32,594 nucleotides of DNA. Source: Acidocella sp. 20-57-95. Its GTDB lineage: Bacteria > Pseudomonadota > Alphaproteobacteria > Acetobacterales > Acetobacteraceae. Shown in pieces: positions 25,795 to 32,594 of this stretch. The notes beneath the pieces were generated by a model. The model searched no databases. It saw only the letters and a list, made by a program, of their open reading frames with translations, and was not told the origin of the DNA. The position numbers and the translations under genes are program-made. Position 1 is the first letter of the stretch, and every line of letters begins with the position of its first letter. The stretch lies in assembly GCA_002255575.1 (NCBI GenBank), contig NCAT01000030.1:1-32594 (forward strand), written 5' to 3'.

Positions 25795-26405
25795 GCCAGG
25801 CGCTCCTTCAAACCATCGATGCCGGCCTGGGTGATCACCAGAATATCGTGCTGCAGAATGTCATAAACATTCGCGCCAATCACCGGCAGAATATCCAGGC
25901 CATGCACGTTGCGGCTGGCGGCGAGGAACTTCTGGTCCACGGCCGCATCAACGATCAACGCTGAGGACCAGCCGAATTTCTTGACGCGCGCTGCCACATC
26001 CTTGGTCTTTTCCAAGGCGGCGACCGCATCCAGCACCACCAGCTTGCCATCGGCAGCTTTCTGGCTCAGCGCGGAAAGCAGGCCGAGACGGCGCACTTTT
26101 TTGTTCAGGTTATAGCCATGGTCACGAACCACCGGACCATGCACAACGCCGCCGGTGCGGAATTGCGGGGCGCGCAACGAGCCTTGACGCGCATTACCCG
26201 TGCCCTTCTGCTTGAATGGCTTGCGGGTTGTGCCCGAAACTTCGCCCATGCCCTTGGCTTTATGGTTGCCCGAACGGCGCTTGGAAAGCTGCCAGTGAAC
26301 AACACGCGCCATGATGTCCGGGCGCGGCGCGATGCCGAAGATGTCTTCCGGCAGGTCGGTAGAACCGGCCGCCTTCGCATCGAAATCGTAAATATCGAAT
26401 TTCAT
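25791..26405 (-). CDS. rplD: 50S ribosomal protein L4
   Basis: A 204-residue L4. The long tunnel-reaching loop carries [19 protein letters not shown] and [12 protein letters not shown], followed by the globular domain. In enterobacteria L4 also represses the S10 operon; no such leader can be assigned here because the region upstream contains the truncated rpsJ. Confidence 0.97.
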   Translation of the reverse strand: MKFDIYDFDAKAAGSTDLPEDIFGIAPRPDIMARVVHWQLSKRRSGNHKAKGMGEVSGTTRKPFKQKGTGNARQGSLRAPQFRTGGVVHGPVVRDHGYNLNKKVRRLGLLSALSQKAADGKLVVLDAVAALEKTKDVAARVKKFGWSSALIVDAAVDQKFLAASRNVHGLDILPVIGANVYDILQHDILVITQAGIDGLKERLA

Positions 26406-26410
26406 TTCAA

Positions 26411-27085
26411 TTAGCCTTTCAAGCCGGCCGGGTAAGCGGCATCGGCCGGGCGGGCGCGTTTGATGGCATCCCGCAAGGTCACGTAGTCACCCTTGGAACC
26501 AGGAACGGCGCCGTGCACCATCACCAGGTTACGGGCTTCGTCGATCGCCGCCACGGTCAGGTTCAGCGTGGTCACGCGATCCTGGCCCATATGGCCGGCC
26601 ATTTTCTTGTTCTTGAAGGTCTTGCCGGGATCCTGACGGTTACCGGTTGAACCCAAGCTACGATGGCTGATGGACACACCATGGCTGGCTTCCAAACCGG
26701 CAAAGTTCCAGCGCTTCATACCGCCCTGGAAGCCCTTACCTTTGGTTACGCCACAAACATCCACATATTGGCCAACGGTAAAATGCGACGGTGAAAGCTG
26801 CGCGCCGGGCTCCAGCACCGCATCAGCGGCCACCCGGAATTCGACGAGCTTCTTTGACGGCTCAACCTTCGCTTTCGCGAAATGGCCCTTCTGCGGCTTG
26901 CTCACATTCTTCGGCTTGGCTTTGCCAAACCCAAGCTGCACCGCAGTATAGCCGTCGGTTTCCACGTTGCGTGTGGCGACAACCCGAACCTCATCGAGGT
27001 GCAGAACTGTCACCGGCACGTGGGTGCCGTCCTCTTTAAATAGCCGGGTCATACCCAGCTTCTTTGCAATCACACCGGTACGCAT
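26411..27085 (-). CDS. rplC: 50S ribosomal protein L3
   Basis: A 224-residue L3, one of the first proteins bound in large-subunit assembly. [34 protein letters not shown] and [18 protein letters not shown] are typical; the GNRQDPG loop holds the glutamine that is often methylated. AAGGTGG directly upstream is an intact ribosome binding site even though rpsJ before it is truncated. Confidence 0.98.
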   Translation of the reverse strand: MRTGVIAKKLGMTRLFKEDGTHVPVTVLHLDEVRVVATRNVETDGYTAVQLGFGKAKPKNVSKPQKGHFAKAKVEPSKKLVEFRVAADAVLEPGAQLSPSHFTVGQYVDVCGVTKGKGFQGGMKRWNFAGLEASHGVSISHRSLGSTGNRQDPGKTFKNKKMAGHMGQDRVTTLNLTVAAIDEARNLVMVHGAVPGSKGDYVTLRDAIKRARPADAAYPAGLKG

Positions 27086-27177
27086 AATTCCACCTTGTTC
27101 ACGATGTCCTTCGTGCTGTTATCCAGCACGCGGTGATCATACGCTTTTAAGCGAATGCGGATGTTTTGGTTATCCAT
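27070..27177 (-). pseudogene. rpsJ: 30S ribosomal protein S10, truncated after 27 codons
   Basis: S10 (also NusE in transcription antitermination) is normally about 102 residues. From ATG 27177, the first 27 codons ([20 protein letters not shown], then STKDIVN, ending at 27097) are perfect S10. The sequence then jumps directly into the AAGGTGG leader of rplC. The reading frame runs eight more nonsense codons into rplC and stops at 27070. Roughly 75 codons are missing. AGGAG about 11 bases before the start and the 29-base gap to tuf look normal. The 35-residue product could not be functional S10, so assembly loss or another intact copy is expected. Confidence 0.9.
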
Positions 27178-27206
27178 AGTAAACTTACGCTCCTGGGGGC
27201 CGAATT

Positions 27207-28394
27207 TTACTTAGTCACCTTGGCGACGACGCCCGAACCAACGGTCCGACCACCTTCGCGGATGGCGAAACGCAGACCGTCATCCATGGCGATCGGCGCA
27301 ATGAGTTCAACATCGATCGACACGTTGTCGCCCGGCATCACCATTTCCGTGCCGGCTTCCAGCGTCACAACACCGGTCACGTCGGTGGTGCGGAAGTAGA
27401 ATTGCGGGCGGTAGTTGGTGAAGAACGGAGTATGACGGCCGCCTTCTTCCTTGGTCAGGATATAAGCCTGAGCATGGAACTTGGTGTGCGGCGTGATGGA
27501 GCCCGGAGCCGCCAGAACCTGGCCGCGCTCAATGTCTTCACGCTTGGTACCGCGCAGCAGCGCGCCGATGTTATCGCCAGCTTCACCCTGGTCGAGCAGT
27601 TTGCGGAACATTTCAACGCCGGTCACGATGGTCTTGGTGGTGGCGCGCAGGCCAACAACTTCGACTTCTTCACCAACCTTGATCACGCCACGTTCGACAC
27701 GGCCGGTGGCAACGGTGCCGCGGCCAGAGATCGAGAACACGTCTTCAACCGGCATCAGGAACGGCTTGTCCTTGGCGCGTTCCGGCTGCGGAATGTAGCT
27801 GTCAACAGCGGCCATCAGTTCCAGCACGGCGTTTTCGCCGATTTCCGGGGTCTTGTCTTCGAGGGCAGCCACAGCCGAACCCTTGATGATGGGGATATTA
27901 TCGCCATCGAAGCCGTACTTGGAGAGAAGTTCGCGCACTTCCATTTCCACCAGCTCAACCAGGTCGGGGTCAGCCAAGTCCATCTTGTTCAGGAACACCA
28001 CCAGCGCCGGCACGCCAACCTGGCGGGCGAGCAGAATGTGCTCACGGGTCTGCGGCATCGGGCCGTCAGCCGCGGACACAACCAGGATCGCGCCGTCCAT
28101 CTGGGCAGCACCGGTGATCATGTTCTTCACATAGTCAGCGTGGCCGGGGCAGTCGACGTGGGCGTAGTGGCGGTTGGCGGTCTCATACTCAACGTGAGCG
28201 GTCGAGATGGTAATACCACGGGCGCGTTCTTCAGGGGCCTTATCGATCATGTCGTAGGCGGTGAAGGTGGCGCCACCGGACTTTGCCAGCACCTTGGTGA
28301 TAGCGGCGGTCAGCGAGGTTTTGCCATGGTCAACGTGACCGATGGTGCCGATGTTAACGTGCGGCTTATTGCGCTCAAATTTTGCTTTTGCCAT
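27207..28394 (-). CDS. tuf: elongation factor Tu
   Basis: A 395-residue EF-Tu, the GTPase delivering aminoacyl-tRNA to the ribosome. G1 GHVDHGKT (19-26), the [12 protein letters not shown] switch II region and NKMD are all present, as are domains II and III ending [11 protein letters not shown]. Complete. In most relatives fusA would lie between rpsG and this gene; here only 39 bases separate them. Confidence 0.98.
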   Translation of the reverse strand: MAKAKFERNKPHVNIGTIGHVDHGKTSLTAAITKVLAKSGGATFTAYDMIDKAPEERARGITISTAHVEYETANRHYAHVDCPGHADYVKNMITGAAQMDGAILVVSAADGPMPQTREHILLARQVGVPALVVFLNKMDLADPDLVELVEMEVRELLSKYGFDGDNIPIIKGSAVAALEDKTPEIGENAVLELMAAVDSYIPQPERAKDKPFLMPVEDVFSISGRGTVATGRVERGVIKVGEEVEVVGLRATTKTIVTGVEMFRKLLDQGEAGDNIGALLRGTKREDIERGQVLAAPGSITPHTKFHAQAYILTKEEGGRHTPFFTNYRPQFYFRTTDVTGVVTLEAGTEMVMPGDNVSIDVELIAPIAMDDGLRFAIREGGRTVGSGVVAKVTK

Positions 28395-28433
28395 GTGACT
28401 TGCTCCGTGCGGGCTAAAACTAAAAAGTGGATG

Positions 28434-28910
28434 TTACCAGCGATAATGGCTGAAGGCTTTGTTCGCCTCGGCCATACGATGGGTGTCTTCGCGTTTCTTG
28501 ACAGCAGACCCGCGATTATTCACCGCATCCTGCAACTCGTTTGAAAGCCGCTCTTCCATCGTGTGCTCACCGCGTTTGCGGGCGCTATCGATGATCCAGC
28601 GGATGGCCAGCGCCTGACGGCGCTCAGTGCGGACTTCAACCGGCACCTGGTAGGTTGCACCACCAACGCGGCGCGACCGAACTTCAATCGCCGGCTTCAC
28701 ATTGTCGAGCGCTTCGTGGAACAAGCGAACCGGGTCGGCATTCGCCCCGCCGCGCTTCTTCAACACATCAAGCGCACCGTAAACAATGCTTTCGGCGGCG
28801 GATTTCTTGCCGTCATACATCAGCACATTCATGAAACGGCTGATGACAACATCACCGAACTTGGCGTCCGGAAGAACTTCGCGCTTCGTCGCGCGGTGGC
28901 GTCTGCTCAT
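28434..28910 (-). CDS. rpsG: 30S ribosomal protein S7
   Basis: A 158-residue S7, organiser of the 3' domain of 16S rRNA near the E site. [36 protein letters not shown] and the C-terminal [11 protein letters not shown] are diagnostic. Full length. It follows rpsL by 13 bases. Confidence 0.98.
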   Translation of the reverse strand: MSRRHRATKREVLPDAKFGDVVISRFMNVLMYDGKKSAAESIVYGALDVLKKRGGANADPVRLFHEALDNVKPAIEVRSRRVGGATYQVPVEVRTERRQALAIRWIIDSARKRGEHTMEERLSNELQDAVNNRGSAVKKREDTHRMAEANKAFSHYRW

Positions 28911-28923
28911 ATTCTATATCCTC

Positions 28924-29295
28924 TTACTTCGGACGCTTCGCGCCGTAGAGCGAACGGCGCTTGCGGCGTTTCGGCAGGCCCTGCGTATCGAGCACACCGC
29001 GCAGGATGTGATAGCGAACGCCTGGCAAATCTTTCACACGGCCGCCGCGGATCAGCACCACCGAGTGCTCCTGCAGGTTATGGCCTTCACCCGGAATGTA
29101 GCTCACCACCTCGAAGCCGTTGGTCAGGCGCACCTTGGCAACCTTACGCAAAGCAGAGTTCGGCTTCTTTGGCGTGGTGGTATAAACACGCGTGCAAACG
29201 CCGCGCTTTTGTGGGCAGCCTTCGAGGGCCGGCACCTTATTGCGCTTGGTTGCCGGTTCACGGCCTTTGGCAATCAACTGATTAATCGTCGGCAT
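28924..29295 (-). CDS. rpsL: 30S ribosomal protein S12
   Basis: A 123-residue S12 of the decoding centre. [14 protein letters not shown], the streptomycin-site region [15 protein letters not shown] with the wild-type Lys, and [14 protein letters not shown] are present, so no high-level streptomycin-resistance substitution is seen at those two positions. AGGA is 7 bases upstream. First gene of the str operon, after a structured leader. Confidence 0.98.
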   Translation of the reverse strand: MPTINQLIAKGREPATKRNKVPALEGCPQKRGVCTRVYTTTPKKPNSALRKVAKVRLTNGFEVVSYIPGEGHNLQEHSVVLIRGGRVKDLPGVRYHILRGVLDTQGLPKRRKRRSLYGAKRPK

Positions 29296-29342
29296 CTATC
29301 AATCCTGTTCGTGTGTCACGAGACCAGCCATTTGAGGGACAG

Positions 29343-29359
29343 GTTTATTCAAAATAAAC
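29343..29359 (-). promoter_or_regulatory. AT-rich hairpin in the rpsL leader
   Basis: GTTTATT (29343-29349) and AATAAAC (29353-29359) pair perfectly around a 3-base loop. On the transcript it follows the larger GC-rich hairpin by two bases and precedes rpsL by 47 bases. Stacked structures at this point could work as an attenuator. Confidence 0.5.
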
Positions 29360-29361
29360 AT

Positions 29362-29393
29362 CCGCAAGGCGAGCGAGACCGCTCCCCTTACGG
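29362..29393 (-). promoter_or_regulatory. GC-rich hairpin in the rpsL leader
   Basis: CCGCAAGG (29362-29369) pairs with CCTTACGG (29386-29393) with one G-U pair in the RNA. Inside, GAGCG (29371-29375) pairs with CGCTC (29380-29384) around a 4-base loop. It is a stable stem of about 13 pairs in the 5' leader of the str operon. Confidence 0.55.
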
Positions 29394-29532
29394 AATTCCT
29401 CTCTAACACGCGGCCTAAGCACCCTGAACTTTTGAGCATTTCCATGCTGTTAACTCAGGAGACGGCGCCGCACGCGCCAGAAAATTAAGAACAAACCCGG
29501 ACCCAGAAACTTCCAGAACCGCGAGAGCGCCT

Positions 29533-29561
29533 TCCTTAAGAGTGACCACCCCCCAAGTCAA
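29533..29561 (-). promoter_or_regulatory. candidate promoter of the str/ribosomal super-operon
   Basis: On the minus strand TTGACT (29561-29556) is 17 bases from TAAGGA (29538-29533). The -35 box is good and the -10 weak. It is the best match in the 427-base gap between rpsL (ends 29295) and the divergent membrane-protein gene (29723). The gap otherwise holds the leader hairpins (29343-29393), another small dyad at 29643-29661, and no convincing gene. Confidence 0.4.
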
Positions 29562-29642
29562 GCATCGTGAAGGGGTTTGCGGGGAGAAAAAGGCTGGTAA
29601 GCGGGAAGGGCATGGCTGGCGCGGCGTGGGCACCGCGATTGA

Positions 29643-29661
29643 CCGGGATTCGCGATCCCGG
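29643..29661 (+). promoter_or_regulatory. perfect 7-bp hairpin upstream of the YfhO-like gene
   Basis: CCGGGAT (29643-29649) pairs with ATCCCGG (29655-29661) around a 5-base TCGCG loop, 62 bases before the ATG at 29723. It has no T run. It may be a leader structure or operator in the divergent region. Confidence 0.4.
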
Positions 29662-29722
29662 ATACACCGGAAACGCGACGCCTCAAGCCTTGCATACTAG
29701 TATTAAGGAAGCTGCATTGCCA

Positions 29723-32344
29723 ATGAGCTTTAGCCTAAAGCGCTTAGGGGGCGGGTTAAGGTCGCCGGTATTTGCAGTCGCGATGCTGCCTATTTTTGCC
29801 AATATGATTGGCTTGTTGGGGATTTTTAATATTGATCCAGCAATCCAAGCGATCGGACTCGTTAAAAACCTGCGCCCTGGGTGGTTATCAGGGTCGGCGG
29901 GGGTCATCGACCCCTCGGTAGCATATCTACTGCAGCCCATTGGGCAGTTGGCTGCCAATGACTGGCTGCATTTTATAGTTCCTTGGTGGAATCCTTATTC
30001 CGGAATTGGTATGCCGCTCGCTGCCGAGACCCAGACCGAGGCATTCTTCCTCCCGTTCGTACTGCTGCTTCATTTTAATTCAGGGTGGCTGTTGTTGAGG
30101 ACCGTGCTTCAAAGCCTCTGCGGAGTCTTTGGCTATCTTCTGTTCAAGGAGATCGGTCTTACAAAAAGGGCTGCGTTTCTCGGCGCCGCGCTGTTTTCTT
30201 TTTGCCCGGAATTCATCTTGTGCCCAAGCGCACCGATTGCGCCATTGCCATTTCTACCTTTATTGCTGCTTGGCATAGAGAAATCTGCAAAAGCCGCCGC
30301 TTTTGGTGAGAAATGCGGTTGGCCGCTGATTGCGGTCGCTTGCGCATATTCAGTCTATGCTGGCAATCTTGAGGTTGCCTTTTTCGATGGAATGCTGGCC
30401 GCTTGTTGGTCGCTTTGGCGAATGAATGGACTACCAAAAACCGCCAAATGGCCATTTGCCACCAGGCTTGCCCTTGGCCTTGCTGTAGCAATAGGACTAT
30501 CTCTGCCGCTTTTATGGCCAGCGGTCGACTTGTTCCGCCTTGGCTACATCCAAAACCACGGTGCCGGGTTACAATATGTCAAACTCGCTCCTGCTCAATG
30601 GCCGCTTCAGATTATGCCTTATTTGTATGGCCGATTCGATAATCCAGCGCCAGCTGCGTCGCTCGCGGATAGCCTTAGCGGGTATGAGCGGATGCCAGGT
30701 TGGGTTGGACTACCGGTGCTGGCCCTCGCCCTCTCGGCGCTGGTTCGGCGCGGTCGATTTAGTTTGTTAAAATATATTTTGCTTGGCTGGATCGTCATTT
30801 GGGAAACACGCTACGTTGGCTTTGCCCCTACAATATATTTTTTAAATTCCATTCCCGGAGTCGCCGCCACGGATGCAGCCCGCTATAGTGGCCCAGCTGT
30901 AGAATTTGCCTTATACACGCTGGCTGCATTTGGATTGGACGATCTTATTCGTTGCCCTCCCGTTAAAGCCAGACATATCTGGTTTATTATACTCATATTA
31001 TTCATGTTAGCCGGCCTGGCCATTTTTCCAGTCACAAGCTTCATCAAAAGCTGGTACCAACTAAAGCCGCTCGACATGTATGTGGGTCTTGGCAGTTTGC
31101 TGACCGCTTTTATCAGTATTGCGATACTTTGCTATGAGCTGCGGTGCCGACGGCATCCGCGGGCGCTGATTGTTACGCTTTTGGCTGGCCCCGTATTCAC
31201 ATTTGTTATTCCTCAATTTGCCGGCCTGCGGGCGGGGCATACTGACATGGCGCCCATTGCATTTCTTAAGGCGCATGAGAGCACCAGCCGGATCATCAGC
31301 CTTGGTCCATTGGGGGTCGATTTTCCGACAGGTTATAATATTGCGTCGATCAACCATTTTGCCCTGCCCGTACCAAGACTTTGGACTGATTATATCGCCT
31401 CTACTCTATTCCCCGGCGCCGACCTCGTTTATTATAGCGCTGGCGCTAATCAAGAGGCTGCACTGTTGGCACACTCGCCCGCTTACCAGTCTATTGGCGT
31501 TCGCTACGCTATTGCGTTTCCAAATGACAATTATTTTTGGGCAACGCAGCATCATCTTATTGATCAGCGGACAATCTACACAACGCACAATCTAAGTTCT
31601 GACAATCCCGATTTAACTGGTATCATTCCAGCGCCTCTGACCTTGCCAAGCATCGGGGCTATGTCAGTCTCGCTCGGTACCTACGGACGCGCGACCGGAC
31701 CACTCGAGGCAACATTATGCGCCGCCGGCAAATGCGTAACTGTAACCGCCGACACGGCAACGGCAATTGATGATGCTCCTTTCATTTTAAACTTCCGAAC
31801 GGCTCTAATCGTTCCACCAGGAAATGACGTCAGCTATCGATTCAGCCATGTCACAGGGTCAAAGCTGGCGATTTGGATGGGGCGTACGGCTGACGGGGCA
31901 GAGGCACCAGCGATCAATCTGATTGCGCCGACGGCAGGTCCTGTCCCTTCGCTGGTTTTCCAGGACCCATCGGCCTTGATCTTTGAGTTACCCAATCCCG
32001 CCCCTTATGTCGAAACCCGCGACACCGAGTGTACCGTATCAGTTACAAACCGGGAGCGTATCGGGACAATTTGCCCGGAAGCAACAACTTTAATTCGCAG
32101 AGAATTATTCTACCCTGGGTGGGCCGCCAGGATTAATGGCCATGCCGTGCAGGTGTCTCAGTCGGGGTTATTCCAATCGGTTCCTGTGCCCGCCGGAAAG
32201 GCTGAAATTAAATTCTTCTATTCCCCACCGCATATCAAATTAGCTTGCATTTTAGCACTACTCAGCTTGGCTACTTTGCTTTGCTTTGCGTTAAACGCAA
32301 AATTAAAAATACGTCTTCAGGCGAAGCAATGCACCGACCCTTGA
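29723..32344 (+). CDS. YfhO-like GT-C type polytopic membrane protein
   Basis: An 873-residue inner-membrane protein. The first two thirds hold about a dozen hydrophobic segments with a large external loop. The last third is a soluble beta-rich domain before a final membrane helix. The C-terminal ELFYPGWAARINGHAV pattern followed by PAGKAEIKFFYSP and a last helix is characteristic of YfhO-family proteins. These are thought to be GT-C glycosyltransferases or to aid glycosylation of cell-envelope polymers. ATG 29723 has AAGGAAG about 11 bases upstream. The frame is open back to 29567, but that part overlaps the str promoter and reads as non-membrane sequence. Base composition appears more AT-rich than the surrounding ribosomal genes, hinting at a more recently acquired segment. 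Confidence 0.8.
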   Translation: MSFSLKRLGGGLRSPVFAVAMLPIFANMIGLLGIFNIDPAIQAIGLVKNLRPGWLSGSAGVIDPSVAYLLQPIGQLAANDWLHFIVPWWNPYSGIGMPLAAETQTEAFFLPFVLLLHFNSGWLLLRTVLQSLCGVFGYLLFKEIGLTKRAAFLGAALFSFCPEFILCPSAPIAPLPFLPLLLLGIEKSAKAAAFGEKCGWPLIAVACAYSVYAGNLEVAFFDGMLAACWSLWRMNGLPKTAKWPFATRLALGLAVAIGLSLPLLWPAVDLFRLGYIQNHGAGLQYVKLAPAQWPLQIMPYLYGRFDNPAPAASLADSLSGYERMPGWVGLPVLALALSALVRRGRFSLLKYILLGWIVIWETRYVGFAPTIYFLNSIPGVAATDAARYSGPAVEFALYTLAAFGLDDLIRCPPVKARHIWFIILILFMLAGLAIFPVTSFIKSWYQLKPLDMYVGLGSLLTAFISIAILCYELRCRRHPRALIVTLLAGPVFTFVIPQFAGLRAGHTDMAPIAFLKAHESTSRIISLGPLGVDFPTGYNIASINHFALPVPRLWTDYIASTLFPGADLVYYSAGANQEAALLAHSPAYQSIGVRYAIAFPNDNYFWATQHHLIDQRTIYTTHNLSSDNPDLTGIIPAPLTLPSIGAMSVSLGTYGRATGPLEATLCAAGKCVTVTADTATAIDDAPFILNFRTALIVPPGNDVSYRFSHVTGSKLAIWMGRTADGAEAPAINLIAPTAGPVPSLVFQDPSALIFELPNPAPYVETRDTECTVSVTNRERIGTICPEATTLIRRELFYPGWAARINGHAVQVSQSGLFQSVPVPAGKAEIKFFYSPPHIKLACILALLSLATLLCFALNAKLKIRLQAKQCTDP

Positions 32345-32407
32345 TCTGAGAGCAGTTGCCAGCGCTCGATCAATAGTGCCCACGACAATTGCACCACCGA
32401 CAAACCT

Positions 32408-32594
32408 CTAACGAGCCACAGCTGTAAACGGCATAATACTCACCGTCACCACGTAACCGAATTTCGCATGCTTCTGGATAAATTTGTCCCCCCGAACATT
32501 CGTAAGCGTAAGCTGATCCCCGTCTTGTGTTAACCTTGTTGATCCTGAATCTGATCGTTTGATTTTAACGGTGGGGATTTTGTGGCGAGGCGTG
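32408..32594 (-). CDS. possible C-terminus of a minus-strand gene, cut by the window edge
   Basis: A minus-strand frame is open from the right edge to a TAG at 32408-32410, giving 61 codons ending VSIMPFTAVAR. It has a plausible mixed composition (for example TRLTQDGDQLTLTNVRGDKF) but I do not recognise it. The other two minus frames are closed. The 63 bases between this and the YfhO-like stop show nothing clear. Whether it is coding depends on sequence beyond the window. Confidence 0.3.
   Translation of the reverse strand, partial: TPRHKIPTVKIKRSDSGSTRLTQDGDQLTLTNVRGDKFIQKHAKFGYVVTVSIMPFTAVAR

Noticed and set aside
27402..28544. Long plus-strand open frame antisense to tuf (380 codons)
   Set aside because: It lies opposite a perfect EF-Tu and reflects codon bias of that gene; it has no ribosome binding site or recognisable domain.
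29415..29633. 72-codon minus-strand open frame in the str leader
   Set aside because: It spans the candidate promoter and has no plausible ribosome binding site or homology.
29567..29722. Longer start of the YfhO-like gene
   Set aside because: The extra 52 residues overlap the str promoter region, are not hydrophobic, and the ATG at 29723 opens the membrane protein properly.

Overview
The window looks like a chromosomal segment of an alphaproteobacterium. The fused str-S10-spc-alpha ribosomal gene order, the alaC-type aminotransferase/hom/glpX/recJ cluster and a class I PHB synthase together suggest the Acetobacteraceae. The family assignment is an inference from gene order and protein sequence; no phylogeny was run.

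Layout, left to right. (1) 1-1150: a small accessory patch with a serine recombinase, its likely promoter/operator and terminator, a 58-codon small ORF with a perfect Shine-Dalgarno, short repeats, and tRNA-Glu(CTC) on the minus strand. (2) 1188-7220, minus strand: a housekeeping operon-like run (lipoprotein, PLP aminotransferase, homoserine dehydrogenase, class II fructose-1,6-bisphosphatase, RecJ) whose last gene lies just upstream of the tRNA. (3) 7272-11405, plus strand: PHA synthase, an O-antigen-ligase-like membrane protein and a CobW-type GTPase metallochaperone. It ends at a strong hairpin shared with a convergent exported protein of unknown function (11451-12101). (4) 12150-13175: a divergent WD40-repeat protein. 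(5) 13391-29295, minus strand: the ribosomal super-operon, transcribed right to left as rpsL, rpsG, tuf, (rpsJ), rplC, D, W, B, rpsS, rplV, rpsC, rplP, rpmC, rpsQ, rplN, X, E, rpsN, (rpsH), rplF, (rplR), rpsE, rpmD, rplO, secY, adk, rpsM, rpsK, rpoA, rplQ. It closes with a rho-independent terminator. (6) 29723-32344, plus strand: a large YfhO-like multi-spanning membrane protein diverging from the str operon, then an unassigned right edge with a possible partial minus-strand ORF.

The most striking result is that the otherwise pristine ribosomal cluster carries internal losses in three normally essential genes. rpsJ (S10) stops matching after 27 codons. rpsH (S8) has a small frameshifting loss just before its conserved C-terminus. 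rplR (L18) lacks about 20 codons with a frameshift. In addition fusA is absent from its usual place between rpsG and tuf. The flanking genes and their ribosome binding sites are intact. The likeliest explanation is assembly or gap-closing error; the alternative is a damaged second copy of the locus. This must be settled before anything biological is concluded.

Regulatory structure readable from sequence includes a near-consensus promoter inside the super-operon before rpsM, a perfect 14-bp hairpin between rplO and secY, two stacked hairpins in the str leader, and several terminators. I found no CRISPR array, insertion sequence, rRNA gene, or clearly new multi-gene defence or biosynthetic system.
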